A stretch of 64,000 nucleotides of DNA from Rana temporaria (GCF_905171775.1 NC_053489.1:150063142-150127141); one strand, 5' to 3'. Numbered from the stretch's first letter, positions 23,771-35,909 are shown. Translations and numbers: made by a program. Notes: generated from the sequence alone by a model not told the origin.

Positions 23771-24430
23771 ATAAATATATGGCCGCGGCCTTTATTATTG
23801 GTTTTCTTTTATTAATAACTTATAAACAATTCACTTAAAATTCACCATAGGAATTTTTTAAACCAACTTATAACAACCATTTATTTAGCTCAGCTATTAC
23901 AGCTCAAGCTATATTACAAAACCACAACAGTATTTATTAAACTGTCCCTCTTTCATCAACTATTATTATTATTATTTTTTTTTTTTTGAAAGGTGACCCA
24001 CCACATTACAAAGGCCGCGAAAAAAGGGGAGGGAGGGTTGGGGAGTTCCTACAGCTAAATTCTTCATCAGGGACTGGCCACGAATCCAGTCAGGACCCCC
24101 TATATATAGAGGTCCCTGAGGGTTCTGGAAACTTCTCTTTCTTTGGTTTCAAGGCTCCCCCACACAGTCAGTTACAAGGCTCACCCTAACACGAGCCCCT
24201 CTACCCTGCAAGGGGATCTTGAAACCTCCCTGCTGCATTCTAAATCCTGCGATAACGCGCGGCAGACCTCCGCAATGTCTCCTGGGAACAATGACAAAAG
24301 CTCCCAGGAGACATTGCGGCATTGAGGAAGTGACGGAATACCCACACACTACCTGATGAATCCATATACAGGAAGCGGCCAGTAACATAAAGGATTACTA
24401 AGGTACAGTGGATCGAAAAAAAAAAAAACA
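23771..24430. repeat. Unclassified repeat containing an 18-bp hairpin
   Basis: Begins with GGCCGCGGCC and contains TATATATAG, a GC-rich stretch and a perfect hairpin (24270-24319). The limits are not defined. Similarity of the hairpin part to MITE centres is likely but not provable here. Confidence 0.35.
24270..24319. repeat. Perfect 18-bp inverted repeat (hairpin)
   Basis: CCGCAATGTCTCCTGGGA (24270-24287) and TCCCAGGAGACATTGCGG (24302-24319) are exact complements with a 14-nt loop. Perfect arms in otherwise old repeat DNA suggest recent origin or correction. It is more likely a MITE centre than a terminator or miRNA. Confidence 0.8.
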
Positions 24431-24435
24431 TGCGG

Positions 24436-24481
24436 TTTAGTAATTATGCATATGAGCATATCGTTTTTTTTTGGTGGGGTA
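24436..24481 (+). repeat. Second copy of an L1-like 3' UTR segment
   Basis: ATTATGCATATGAGCATATC plus the following T-run and GGTGGGG repeat the sequence at 21648-21690. It is a small fragment with no other L1 sequence attached. Confidence 0.6.
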
Positions 24482-24845
24482 GTGGATCTTGGGTGGGAGT
24501 TGCCACACTTTTTTCCCCAGGACTTGACCCCTGCTGAGAACACTCAAGTCATCCACACACAGTGACAGCTGGCCAGACTGCAACATATGTTACGTAGGTT
24601 CCCTTGATCGGTACCCACTCATACAAGGGTGGACATTGGCAAACCTAAGATAGGATTGATGGATAAAAGATTGAAAGCTCAAGCCGTGTTGCAGCTTTTT
24701 TTGCAGAGCTACTGTGCTAACAGTCTCTTGCCATTTCAGTGTATAAAACATGTCTATTTTTGTAATGTATGTGGTTAAACTCTATCAATTGACTGGGGTA
24801 TTCCTCTCTGAAACTGTACATGCTGACTTCTTCTGTCTACAATAA

Positions 24846-25261
24846 GGCCCCTTTCACACTGGGGCGGGAGCCGCGGTGGCAGTATAGCAGCACTATACTG
24901 TCAGATTTGCCGCGGGATTCAGCAACTAGCGGTGCGGTATTAACCCCCGCTAGCGGCCAATAAAGGGTTAATACAGCCCGCAATGCGCCTCTGCAGAGGC
25001 GCATTTCGGGCGGTATTGCCGCGGTTTCCCATTATTTTAAATGGGAAGTAGCGGTGAAGGAGCGGTATACATACCGCTCCTCTCACCGCTCCAAAGATGC
25101 TTCTGACAGGAGATTTTTTTCTCTCCCGCCAGCGCATCGCCTCAGTGTGAAAGCCCTCCGGCTTTCACATTGAGTATGCAGTGCAGGAGTTTTTCAGGCG
25201 GTATAGCAGCGCTATTTTTAGCGCTGTACCGCCTGAAATACTCCTCAGTGTGAAAGGGGTC
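24846..25261. mobile_element. Harbinger-type MITE, CCCCTTTCACACTGGGGC family, copy 1
   Basis: Ends GGCCCCTTTCACACTGGGGC and the inverted form ending GTGTGAAAGGGGTC, flanked by TAA at both sides (24843-24845 and 25262-25264). Internal GCTAGCGG and GCGGTATAC motifs. Non-coding. Copy 2 is at 30047-30436. Confidence 0.8.
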
Positions 25262-25264
25262 TAA

Positions 25265-25928
25265 GTTACCTTTGTAGAAGCAAACTCTTACATAATTTGC
25301 CCACTGCAGGTGAAACAAGAAAATGATTACAAACCTGTGATCCTAACGTTATTAGTTAAGGAAATTAGTTAAGGAACAGACAAAGATGGCAGGGCAGCCT
25401 CATTCAAATGAGTTTTAAAGTGACTCTTTTCATTTTAAATTAAAAACTAATCAGCCACTAACAGCTGATGATCTCTTAGTGGCTTGCATGTAATTACATC
25501 AAATCTAATTAATTGTTCTACTCTTTGCCGAACTGTAAAACAATGGGGTTGATTTTTATTTATTTTTTCATTCTGCAAAGTGAATGCTTACTTAGTTTAA
25601 TGAATAAGGTGCAGCTGTTTTTACTTCACTCAGCCAACTGTAAACAAGCAAAATGCAATTTCCCCCTACAAAACTATTGTATATTCAAAGTGAAGGTAGA
25701 TTCACTTTATTCACTAACGCAAGTGGAATTTAACTTTGCTAAGAGAACATTCTCTATACCTTTAGTACATGAACCCCAATGCATTGGATACTATAATCCT
25801 CCAATATTCATCTCTGCTTTTTATTACAAGCAGGTAAACTTTGAGATACAAGAATAAGGCAGGCAACCTACAAATTAACTTGTTTATCTTTCTTTGAGAA
25901 TTAAGTGGATTTTTTTAACTTGTTTGGT
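25265..25928. other. Non-coding DNA, nothing recognised
   Basis: A 114-codon plus-strand frame (25513-25857) is present but shows no domain, signal or repeat match that I recognise. I do not treat it as a gene. Confidence 0.4.
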
Positions 25929-26155
25929 GTTCCTTTTCTGTGTCTTCATCCATCCACATTGGAGCTGCAAATAGCTTATAGAAGTGGAAGCAGATTCAGC
26001 ATGGTCAGATCTTGAAGTGCATCTGTTTCAATTTTTATAAGCTGCCTGCATGCATCCCGAGATAGATGCATAGAGCAGTGGCTCAGAATGCAGGATGGGT
26101 ATTAGTGCCAGTCTGAGGAAGCCCTTAAAATAGCACTATCAACAAAACTTTTTTT
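25929..26155 (-). repeat. Inverted copy of the repeat at 22080-22290
   Basis: Carries AGCAGATTCAGCATGGTCAG and ATAGCTTATAGAAGTGGAAG, complements of the first copy. The two copies lie about 3.7 kb apart in opposite orientation. Confidence 0.7.
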
Positions 26156-26174
26156 TTCATTCTGGATAGAGTAA

Positions 26175-26523
26175 TGCCACGTACACACGATCGGACATTC
26201 CGATAAACAAAACCGTGGATTTTTTTCTGACGGAATGTTGGCACTACGACGAGCCGAGAAAAATTAAGTTCAATGATTCCGCGCACACGTCAAATTGATT
26301 CCGAGCATGCGTAGGTTTTTTGTGCGTCAGAATTGCATACAGATGATCAGAATTTCCGACAATAACTTTTGTTGTTGGAAAAATTGAGAACCAGCTCTCA
26401 AACATTTGTTGTCAGAAATTCCGACAGCAAATGTCCGATGGAGTATACGCACGGTCGCAATATCTGACCAAAAGCTCATATCGAACATTTTTTGTCGGAA
26501 ATTCTGATCGCGTGTACGCGGCA
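26175..26523. mobile_element. Harbinger-type MITE, TGCCACGTACACACGATCGG type
   Basis: Inverted termini TGCCACGTACACACGATC and GATCGCGTGTACGCGGCA with an exact 3-bp duplication TAA (26172-26174 and 26524-26526). Internal GTCGGAAATTCTGA / TCAGAATTTCCGAC arms. Non-coding, 349 bp. Confidence 0.85.
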
Positions 26524-26614
26524 TAAGTGAGAGTTTTTACCCCGGTTGATTTTTGCCATCTTTGTCCATTGGGGCAAATTTATTTTCACTCCCTGTCCCA
26601 TACTGCTTATTTAA

Positions 26615-26800
26615 AGTGGTAGTAAGCCCTGCTTTATTATTGTTACCTACAGGTAAACCTATAATAATTCTAAAAATGTATATCTCCTAAACATTCGCCA
26701 ATTAGGAGATATTCACCCTGCATTCACCCTGCATGCAGTACGCGAAGCATACTAGCACATTATGCCATTGTATTGCATTTTTTTGCAGTTTACTACCTCT
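26615..26800. mobile_element. Short TTAA-flanked MITE (AGTGGTAGTAAAC family)
   Basis: AGTGGTAGTAAGCC at the left, TTTACTACCTCT at the right, TTAA on both sides (26611-26614 and 26801-26804). Only 186 bp. Contains CATACTAGCACATTATG shared with the decayed copy at 798-1145. Confidence 0.75.
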
Positions 26801-27260
26801 TTAATGCCTATATATAACTTCAAAGTACAACATGAAAGCAGCATAGTTATAGTGCAAGAATAGGCATCCCTTTATGTACTCCTCATAAACTCCCTTTCCC
26901 TTCCCAGCCCTCCTAAACATTCTTGTCCACTTATACAACTTAGATCCGGAGATGCTTGGTCCTAATGTGGCAGCCTACCTCCAGGTCAGCACCTTTTGCA
27001 TCTACAGTCAAATTACTATGCATGTCTAGTGTTGTACCACATGAACTTTTTTAAAGAGTTGGTTCCCCATAGGAGCCTGCGTTCTGTATATTTTGGCACA
27101 AATGCCTCGCGGCAGGATGTAACATGGGGATCCAGGGATAAAGTGATCTGAAATAAAAAATAAATAGGTAAATAATAATAATGCATAAACCCATACATAA
27201 ATACATAAATATTCCAATACACAGGACTACCTTGGTGGGAATTGGGGTCTTCAGACAAGA

Positions 27261-27430
27261 TGGGGGAGATTTACAAAACTAGAGTGTGCAAAATTTGGTG
27301 CAGCCATACTTAGAAACCAATCAGCTTCCGGGTTTTATTGTCAAAACTTAATTGAACAAGCTGAACTTAGAAGCTGATTGCCTACTGTGCACAGCATCAC
27401 CAGATTCTCCAATTTTAATACATTTTCCCA
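27261..27430. repeat. Palindromic repeat (GATTTACTAAAACTGG family), decayed copy
   Basis: Left half AGATTTACAAAACTAGAGTG and right half AGATTCTCCAATTTTAATAC form imperfect inverted arms related to the better copy at 31936-32096. Non-coding. Confidence 0.5.
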
Positions 27431-27434
27431 TCAT

Positions 27435-29460
27435 GTGTCTTAAAATGGTGCACCTATCAATCCAGCTGAATTACAAGTGTGTGTTTTTTATACCAGAAAT
27501 ATATTTCAATTTTTTCAGCCAGTTTGCAGGTTATTGTACCACTTGTATACTCACTAGACTCTGAATAAGCATTATCACATTGCAGTCCTTTTTCTTTAAC
27601 CATCCTTCTTCAGCCAAAACAATTCCACTTCCCACTGTCTGAAAGCAGTTTAATTTCTGCTGTGCAGGGAATTGTGGAGAAGAATACAGATACATTTCAG
27701 GCAGTTTTACTGTCAGGAAGAAGGGAAAAGATATGCCTCCATCTTGGCAGCATAGTATATTTAAGGATTATGATCAAAAGTAATTCAGTCTAACAACAGC
27801 CTTTTCAAAAGATGGCCAGCAATGGCAGCCCCCCATGGTTCCCTCATGACTGTCACTTAAAGAATTATCCACACTGTTATATGAGAATAGTCTTTATTTA
27901 TTTTTTCTGAGTTGTCTTATTTCTTTCTCATTTACACTGACTGTTAAAGCCTCTGATAATTCCCTTTTTTTTTAAATAAATATAAACATATAGAGAAAGA
28001 GGGCTGACTGAATTAAAGGAGGTAAACCTTGTGGAGTGCTAAGATAGTAAATATACCGCAGGATTCACTCGTGGTGCCTGGAGCCTATCAAGTACAGCCA
28101 AGGCATTTCTAATCAACTGTGCATTTCAAATCTGCATTTACTGGAACATTATTACTTCTGCAAAGGTAACTTTAGGTGAGCAAATTGCTCTCTATTTTTT
28201 TTCAGATTAGAGAGTCTGGCTGTTACTATGTTGCCTTGAATGCCTTCTGTGTATAACAAAAAATTTGATGTTTTCTAACCTAAATTATTTTAAGAAGCAG
28301 GTCATTTTTTTACTTAAAAAAATGATTCAAACACAGCTTTAGGAAAGCTAACCCACACACACTGATTACAGAGGTACACAATTACTGGGTATGCAAAGCT
28401 AATATTAAAATTATAAATGGAGGCCAATGGTCGTATTCATTTAGCAGATTCTGATATAATCTGATTCCAGCAGCACGATCCGCTCACCAGAGTTCCTCTT
28501 TGGTCATGCAGTCTCACTGCTCCTGCTGCAACAGGTGTTTTACTCTTCATGCTGCAATGCATATTAACATGCAACATGACATGCACTGATACACATGCCT
28601 AATGCACATAACAAATGTAAATGAGCCATAAAAAAAAATATTTTAATAGCTTTGGGAATATTTTGTCTTTTTTTTTACACTTAGAATTTTTTTTATTTTG
28701 TATATGTCATCAATATAATGAAGATTGAATCAATTTTCAAAGTACTATGGGTTGGTTAAAAAAACAGAAAAGCTGATGATAATTGGTTTGCGGTTCTATT
28801 GCCTAATTTCGAGTGGTATTAAATGCAAGACAAAACATGTAATATTTTGCAGCTTACCAATCATTAGATGTGGCGGCTGCATCAGTTTTATTTTTTAGTA
28901 TTTTTTCCCTCTGTTTTCATCTTGTGATCTAGCCAGTAACACACCTCCTGTATTAGAGGGCCTCTGCTCTGGATGAAGAAGCACATGTGGACAGCAGAAT
29001 TGTCATCCTGGGGAGGGTAATCTCAGATGGACTAGCAGATTTAGATACAGATACACTAATACATTTAAGCCAAAGTCCAACTTATAAAAAGCAGTTTAAT
29101 AGTTTGTTCCTTTTTATGTTTCACTAGGAAGCCATTAATCACTTGCCGTCTGGCTGCAGTACATATAACACTCAGCTGAGCCTCCTCTTGGTCCAGCGAT
29201 GTGCACAAGAGCCTTGGCTGTCCCTTGACTCCCTCTTCTCATTGGCGATTGTCAATTGTCCATGCTTTTATTTGCCATTTTCTTGAAACCCTTTTTTCTC
29301 CCATTAGGCATAATAATGATACTTATGGCATTATGGATGAAAACAGAACACATAAATATGCTGCCTATATGTTGTAATATTAATATATATGTGTGTAGGT
29401 ATTTAATATATTGTGTTATATGTATTGCACAATATATTGTATTGCATTACCATATTGACC
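27435..29460. other. About 2 kb of unclassified non-coding DNA
   Basis: AT-rich, without recognisable element ends, frames or tandem arrays. It is the longest stretch in the window where I see no structure. Confidence 0.4.
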
Positions 29461-30043
29461 AGGAATTCAGTTGAACTGTCCAAGCCAGCTGAATTCTAAC
29501 ATATCAAAGGGACAGCTGAAGACCCTTTGATGTGTTAATCTTATGCAAGACTACCTAGGAAGTATTTATTGATGGTAATTAGACTTGAGGGGTATTCATT
29601 CATGGGAAACATTTGGTTGACATGGAAGAACCCCTCCCTCCAGTGTGAGACCAGTATTTGAGACATTCAAGCCGGCATTCAGTCAGTCTTGTCACTGAGA
29701 ATATTCTCTGTATATTCTCTGTATGAATATGGCACAGGTCTAGAAGTGACCAGGATATTCTCTGTGTATTCTCTGGGCATGGCACAGGTCTAGAGCTGAT
29801 CTAGTCAGATGGGACTTTGAATTACTCTGTTGGATTTGTATCATCTGTGGAATTTGGACTTTATTCTGTATTGGAAGTCAAATAAATGCACTGGTGTGTT
29901 GCTGCGGAACAACATAATTTATAGTCATCATACTAACACCTAAATATCAATTATCTAACTGGACTCCAATATATATGACTTCACTACACTATGCAGACAA
30001 TATTTTATTTTACATGCAACAACCATGTATTTCTTTACCAAAC
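29461..30043. repeat. Unclassified repeat-like block, possible LTR
   Basis: Contains two imperfect copies of a roughly 55-bp unit with ATTCTCTGTATATTCTCTG / GTGTATTCTCTGGGCATGG followed by GGCACAGGTCTAGA (about 29697-29795), and an AATAAA at 29881. Together these recall an LTR, but no termini or duplication were found. Confidence 0.25.
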
Positions 30044-30046
30044 TTA

Positions 30047-30436
30047 GTCCCCTTTCACACTGGGGCAGTTTGCAGGCACTATTGCGCAAAAATAGCGTCT
30101 GCAATCCGACCTGAAACAGCGGCTGCTGTTTCTCCAGTGTGAAAGCCTCCAAAAGTCCTGCTAGCCACATCTTTGGAGCGGTGAAGGAGCAGTGTGTTTA
30201 CCGTTCCTCTACTGCTTCTTCCCATTGAAAGCAATAGGAAACTGCGGCTGTACCGCCAGCAATGCACCTCTGCAGAGGCGCATTGCGGGTGGTATTAACC
30301 CTTTTTCAGGCCGCTAGTGGGGGGTAAAACCGCACCGCTAGCGGCCGAATACCGGCGCAATTCCAACGGTAAAGCGCCGCTAAATATAGCGGCGCTTTAC
30401 CGCCACCGCACCTCCCACCCCAGTGTGAAAGGGGCC
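30047..30436. mobile_element. Harbinger-type MITE, CCCCTTTCACACTGGGGC family, copy 2
   Basis: GTCCCCTTTCACACTGGGGC at the left and CCCCAGTGTGAAAGGGGCC at the right, with exact TTA duplication (30044-30046 and 30437-30439). Contains GCCGCTAGTGG, AGCGGCGC and other motifs of copy 1. Non-coding. Confidence 0.85.
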
Positions 30437-30439
30437 TTA

Positions 30440-31900
30440 ATGTCCACCAAAATGAATTAGAAGTCCTAAATATTATTGTTCCATCCTCTGAGGTTAGACT
30501 TTTAAAACCGAAATTCCATCTTCCATAGGCAACAGGTTAGTTTGAAATACATGGGGATACATTTAACACCTCACTTTTCAGACTTTTTCAGGCATAATTC
30601 GATTTGATCTCCATCGCTGGTCACATCGCTGTCATTCCTGGTTGGGTAAAATGAATGTCACAAAAATTATTATTCTTCCCAGAGTTCTATTTGTTTTTTA
30701 AAAATACTTTATTTGGTGTGCCTATAGGTATTTCTTTTACTAATCTCCAGTCCCTAATCTCATGCAATGTTTGGAAAGGGAAACACCCTAGGATCTCCTA
30801 CTTTGTGATGTCCTATTTTGTTTCAAAAGAATGGGGGCGGGGTTTAACTTTTCCTAATTTCAAAATCTATTGGTGCTAAGCTCTGGGTGAACTTGGAGTC
30901 TACTGTTTGTGATGCAGATGTTTCTGTTGTTCGTTGTTCAGAGCTCTGGCCCCCTTGACCTCACTTCTGACGACTCCATCCTTAGAGATGTGCGATATGT
31001 TACATGCTCGTAATTCCTGGTCATGCTATTCACCTTTAATGTCTTTATTGAACCATCATTTTCTTCTACCTAAAACTCTTGATCAAGGCTTTAAGTCCTG
31101 GCTCGTGGAGAGACTTTTACTACTAAACCACATTCTTCAGGATCATACCATTAAGCAGCTGCAGTCCATCAATAGTTTCAGGGACCCAAACCTTTTGGAT
31201 CAATGGTGCTACACGCAGTTTTTAAAATATATCCATTCCTTACCTCAGCCACTTCGTTCCCTGGATGACCTAAATTCTGTTGAGTCAACCCTCTGCCCTA
31301 AAGATCTCTTACACAATGTCTCCCAGTTTTACCTTGCTATACAGGGGTCTCGATATCCAAATTACTTTTCTTATTGGGAATCTGATTTACACTCCACTCT
31401 TGTTGATGTTCAAAAAAATAAAATAATGTTTCGTCTATCTGATCGAGGATTACCAAAGTTAACCACAAACTCCTCACTTGTTAGCATTATACACCTGTGA
31501 AACTTCATGCCATGTTCCCCACTCATTCATCTTTGTGTTGGAGGGAATGTGGTGACTCTGCTACACATGCTCATATATAGTGTAATTGTCCACATATCCT
31601 TCCTTATTGGCATAAAGTGCTTTGTATAATAGTTCTGATTCACGGGTTGTAGTATTCAATATGACCCATGGGTAGTACTGTTCCATTGTACAACTGAATC
31701 AACAGGCTTATATAAAAGGTTTGTAACCCCACATCTTTTAAATGTGGCACTGTCCCTTATCCCCACTTTTTGGGGACAGACCTTGGTTCCATCAATGGGT
31801 CAATAGTTGCATAAAGTAGACGATATCTGTCTTTTAGAGGAACTTACTCTTATTGGTTAGGAATCTTTAGCTCGGCACTCCAAAATATAGGACTATTAGT
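30440..31900 (+). pseudogene. L1/Tx1-like LINE, decayed ORF2 3' half
   Basis: Across several frameshifts the plus strand reads YMGIHLTPHFSDFFRHNF-like (about 30545), KIIILPRVLFVF (about 30665), WKGKHPRISYFV, then EWGRGLTFPNFKIYW, and a 188-codon frame (30934-31500) containing LDQGFKSWLVERLLLLNHIL and a FSYWESDLHSTL block. YLGIxLT, ILPRxLY, FIWxxKxPRI and GGLxxPxFxxYY are the standard blocks downstream of the L1-clade reverse transcriptase. Stops and shifts make it dead; the endonuclease and RT palm are missing. The MITE at 30047-30436 ends exactly where this similarity begins and may interrupt it. Confidence 0.7.
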
Positions 31901-31935
31901 TCAAATTTAGGAATTCTGCAGGTAACAAAGGCAGT

Positions 31936-32096
31936 GGGGTTGATTTACTAAAACTGGTGAGTGCAAAATCTGGTGCATGGTAGCCAATCAGCTACCAACT
32001 GCAGCTTGCTCAATTAAGCTTTGTCAAAAAACACAGAAGCTGATTTTTATGCACAGCTGCACCAGATTTTGCACTCTCCAGTTAGTAAAGCAACCT
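31936..32096. mobile_element. Palindromic MITE (TTGATTTACTAAAACTGG family)
   Basis: The left arm GTGCAAAATCTGGTGCA pairs with TGCACCAGATTTTGCAC in the right arm, and TTGATTTACTAAAACTGG pairs with CCAGTTAGTAAAGCAA. About 160 bp with a short non-paired centre. Partial copies at 27261-27430 and 35070-35137. Confidence 0.7.
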
Positions 32097-32099
32097 CAT

Positions 32100-33145
32100 T
32101 CAGAGTCCTTTCACATTGAGACAGTTTCCAGGCAGTTCCCAGTAAAGCACATGTGTAATACTAATCTATTTTATATTATTTTGGTGCAGATGCTTTAGCC
32201 ATCTGTTATCAGTGTCTCCCTTTCCCTCTTATTTGTCCTCATTTTCCCACCATTTTCTTCTTATCTATCTTTATTTTTCTAGCACCCTTTTTCCCAGGAT
32301 ATTCTTGACATTGTTCTATGTAAGATTACATCAATGCTGTTGGTATCCGGTTCTTACTGGTAATCTTACACTATTTGATCTCATGTACCTTGGTTTCTTT
32401 ATTTTTGATTTGTTATTCATGTTGTATCTCATATCCTGTAAACAGTAACAATTTGCATACTCTAAAAATCATAATTATGCTTTGCGATTTATTGTGCAAT
32501 AAATGTTTATTAAACAAAGACTAAAGCTCCATCTGCTGGCTGGACAGAAGACTGCATACCACTGATATTCAATATTCCATCGATATCTGAGTAAAACTAA
32601 AAGAAAAACATAACGTTGCATTTTAGCCCTGACTATAATTAAAAAAAAATATATATATGTCCAAAACCAATAAAAAATATTTCCTTTAAATCTGAGATAT
32701 TGGTAATCCATTGCAGCCAGAAAGCAACTCATACAATTGCTGAAAGTGCATTTCCTAAAGCCTGTGCCATCATATAACTTATTTTCTGTTTGTTCGTGTT
32801 CCAACTTCAAATGCAGGTTTGAATCAGATTGGTTGCTGTGGAAAAGCTCTTAGTATTGACATATTTTTACACTGGTCTTTGTGTATGTGAGACACAACAA
32901 GAGCCTGCATTAGGTGTGTATGAAAATAGCTCAATAGCTTCAAAAGCCAGGATATCAAAAAGGGAACTGGGTTGAACTATGACATTGCCTGGATGAAAAG
33001 AGAGAACTGAGCAGATGGGCTCTGATCTCTGCATGCCTGCATATTGTTTTACCAAAAGTGTAGTGGATGCATGGAACAGACTTCTAGCATAGTCACTCAA
33101 AAGTGAAGTGAATTTAAACATGCTTGGGATAAACATAGACTTAAA
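32100..33145. other. Non-coding DNA with a small retroelement-like fragment
   Basis: Mostly unclassified. Near 33055-33125 the plus strand has a decayed VVDAWNRLL...NMLG pattern resembling a retroelement-derived tail. No frame is intact. Confidence 0.3.
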
Positions 33146-33146
33146 T

Positions 33147-33157
33147 ATATGTATATA

Positions 33158-33241
<84 letters not shown>
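33147..33241. repeat. (AT)n microsatellite
   Basis: About 75 bp of pure AT plus irregular TATG/TTTA units at the left edge. The hAT element to the right begins a few bases later. Confidence 0.95.
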
Positions 33242-33245
<4 letters not shown>

Positions 33246-33251
33246 CATGTA

Positions 33252-34266
33252 CAGCCCTCAAAGTTTCCACTCGCCTGCTAGCATTTGGCTAGTGGATTTA
33301 GGCTGGGGGCGAGTGATAACAGTTCTGCATGACCAACAGTCCAATCTGTGCCTACACTTACAGCCATGCTGCGATTGGCGGCAGAAGAGGAAAGGTGCGT
33401 GCCCAGGAAAAGTAGTCGGGTGAGCTGCACACATGCAGAGCAGTACACAGGTGCTCTCCTTACAATTCTCGTTAAGCCATGGGACCTGATAGTATGACCT
33501 CTCTGAGCCTGGCTTCCCAACCTGACCAATGTAGCTGGAGAACAGAGAGCAGGAAGGAACAAGTGAGCTGGAGGACTGCGATTATCACCACCTGACCAAG
33601 AGTTGCCCTGACAAGAGAGCGGCAGTATTCTGTGCGGTGTCAGTGTGTGCTGTGTTGTCAATGGCTATGCAGGTGTGTGAATCTCGGTGCTGGATTGTAC
33701 TCCCTCCCGCTGTGCTGCAGCTCCTCTCCTCACTGCCCTACAATGAAAGGGGGAAGTGGGGACATGCAAGTGTTGAGCCGCACACAGGGGCTCCTGATTA
33801 TGAGAGTGGGTAGAATAGGAGAGGGAGAGAGAGGAGGATTGCAGAGGAGACAGCAAGAGAATGGGGGAAAAGACCTGGTTCTAGAGAGAAGGCGGAGGAG
33901 GAGGGAGTCTTGTACATAAGAAGAGGGAGAGCAATATTTGCAGAAGTAAAAAAGTCCCATGTCCCTCTGGTTTGCCCCAGTGCCATGTCCCTCTGGTTTG
34001 CCCCACTGCCATGTCCCTCTGGTTTGACCCAGTGCCCTGTCCCTTTGGTCTGCCTCAGTGCCCTGTCCCATTTTGTTAAAGTTGTTGCTGGTAATATTTA
34101 ATTGTGTAACTTGATTCGGCATAAAACATTTAACAGTGTCATTCCAAGAGATAATCTACAAGGGCGTTTTTAGGGGCGGGGCAGTGTATGGGTTAGGTAA
34201 GGCAACTGGTGGCGAGTAACACTTGAGGCCTGGCTAGAAGCTCAGGGCTTGAAATTTTGAGCCCTG
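33252..34266. mobile_element. Non-autonomous hAT element, 1015 bp, exact 8-bp duplication
   Basis: Starts CAGCCCTCAAAGTTT and ends AATTTTGAGCCCTG, a CAG...CTG hAT-type inverted end. The 8-bp duplication TACATGTA is exact (33244-33251 and 34267-34274). The interior carries a CT/GA-rich region, a 26-bp minisatellite and no transposase. The small frames on both strands inside it lack any hAT dimerisation domain. It would depend on an outside transposase. Confidence 0.85.
33955..34075 (+). repeat. 26-bp minisatellite inside the hAT element
   Basis: About 4.5 tandem units of AGTGCCATGTCCCTCTGG followed by TTTGCCCC, with later units diverging. The frames with PLVCPSAMSLWFAPLPCPS-type repeats come from this array. 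Confidence 0.85.
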
Positions 34267-34274
34267 TACATGTA

Positions 34275-34480
34275 TATGTATATATAATAATTATTATTAT
34301 ACAAGATCAAAGATCAAAATAGCACCAACATTTTATGCAGCATTTTATAGCATGAGGGCAGACAGTACAGTTACAACACAATACAGGAGGAATCATAAAT
34401 CGGTCTTTTCCCTCCACACACAACTAATAAAACATGTTAAAAGTACACAGGAACAGAGACTACAAGCTCATACAATTAGT
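34275..34480 (-). repeat. L2-like LINE 3' fragment
   Basis: ATAATTATTATTAT next to sequence that on the minus strand ends in a GCATAAAATG / tail pattern like that at 6540. The similarity is limited to about 150 bp. Confidence 0.4.
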
Positions 34481-35905
34481 TTCATGCCTACTATTTTTGA
34501 TTTACAATATTTGATTAATGAAAAGAAAGACTATAAATACTTTCAGGCCTGCAGCAAGCTCTTTGCTTGGGTGTGCAATCAACAGCTTAATTTGCATTCC
34601 CTTCCCTTCCCTTTGTGTTTTGTGACTGAGTTATTCTGTTTTTAACATTAATTATGGAACTTTGAATAGAAATAAATTGGCTTCTAGTGTATGTAATTGA
34701 ATACAAAGTAGCTGACAAAAATTGTTTGTATGTAACTTGTGGGCATTGTTATTTTTTTTTATTTTTTTTTAGCATAAAACAATATAGGAAATACTGGGTG
34801 CCTACAGTCTTTTGACATGCTTGTTGCCAGCGGTATGTTCTGCTGAAGTTTTAATTCCCTGTAAGAGCAGTGTATTCGTGACTTCAATACAGCCAAACAA
34901 GTTGTACAATAGTACCACATCATCCTCTATGGGCCTTTTTCCTTTTCAAGTCCATTGTTTATGCTAATGTTTTTTTATTTATTTATGAAATTACCAGTAA
35001 TTGCAAGCTAAGAATGCTAATGGCATACATTTTTTAAATTCGTTTTTTGGTGGAGTTCATTCCAGACTTGGAAGTTGGTTTTTATGCAGAGCTGCACCAG
35101 ATTTTGTACATTCCAGTTTTAGTAAAGCAACCCCAAGTACCTGGAGATCCCATCATTTTAAAATGACATGGGGTATTAAATATATATGAGGGTCCCACCA
35201 TTTAAAAATTAAAGTGGTATTAAATCTAAAAACAAAAACATATTTTTTTTAGGCTTTTTTTTCTTTATTTTCAGCCAGTACACGCTTTCTTTTTTAACGT
35301 GAAACTTTATCCATAACAGTTTGATAACAATGAATGTTTTTTAACAAAAGAACATACATTCCACAGTAATAATTATGCCATCAAAATTATTGTGTGCTGT
35401 AAGTTGACTTTAGCATTACTCCTGTTTCTTCTTGCTGTGGGTGGCCATTTTGTTGAAGCCCAGAGCAGTCACATCCAGACTGGAGAAAAGAGAGATAATC
35501 AGGGCGATAAAAAAAAGACAAAATCCTTGTAAGTTTAACAATTGTTTTGTTTCCCTGGCTCCTGCCCAAATTTTCTCTTCTCTTTCCCTTCTGTCTCTTA
35601 TCCCCCCCCCCCCCAGCAGTAAATCTTTAGGCTGACAGCGGCTTGGCCTCTAGTGGCATAGTGTTGAGAACTCAGCATGTTTAGAACAGGGTGAGACAGG
35701 ATCACTGGATTTTAAACAATATAGGCCCTTTTTTTTATGTTTTACAGCTATGCCTGCAAAAGTAACCAGCTTAAAGTGATCTATCAGGACTTAATTTTCT
35801 GAATAAAGTTACAATTTAAATTGTCTCTTCTCTGGATTGCGGAGAAACAGAGACACTTTGGGACAGCAGTATTATTAATCTGAGGAAAGGGTAGCGTTAG
35901 ATACA
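34481..35905. other. Mostly unclassified non-coding DNA
   Basis: Contains a half-copy of the palindromic MITE at 35070-35137 (TGCACCAGATTTTGTAC, CAGTTTTAGTAAAGCAACC). A TTAA plus AGTGGTATTAAA at about 35208 could be the left end of another TTAA MITE, but no right end was found. Nothing else was supported. Confidence 0.35.
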
Positions 35906-35909
35906 CTCA

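Noticed and set aside
24060..24110. CTGATGAAG on the minus strand as a hammerhead core
   Set aside because: No second core half (GAAA) at a suitable distance.
25513..25857. 114-codon plus-strand frame as a gene
   Set aside because: No recognisable domain, AT-rich composition as in the flanks, no supporting signals.
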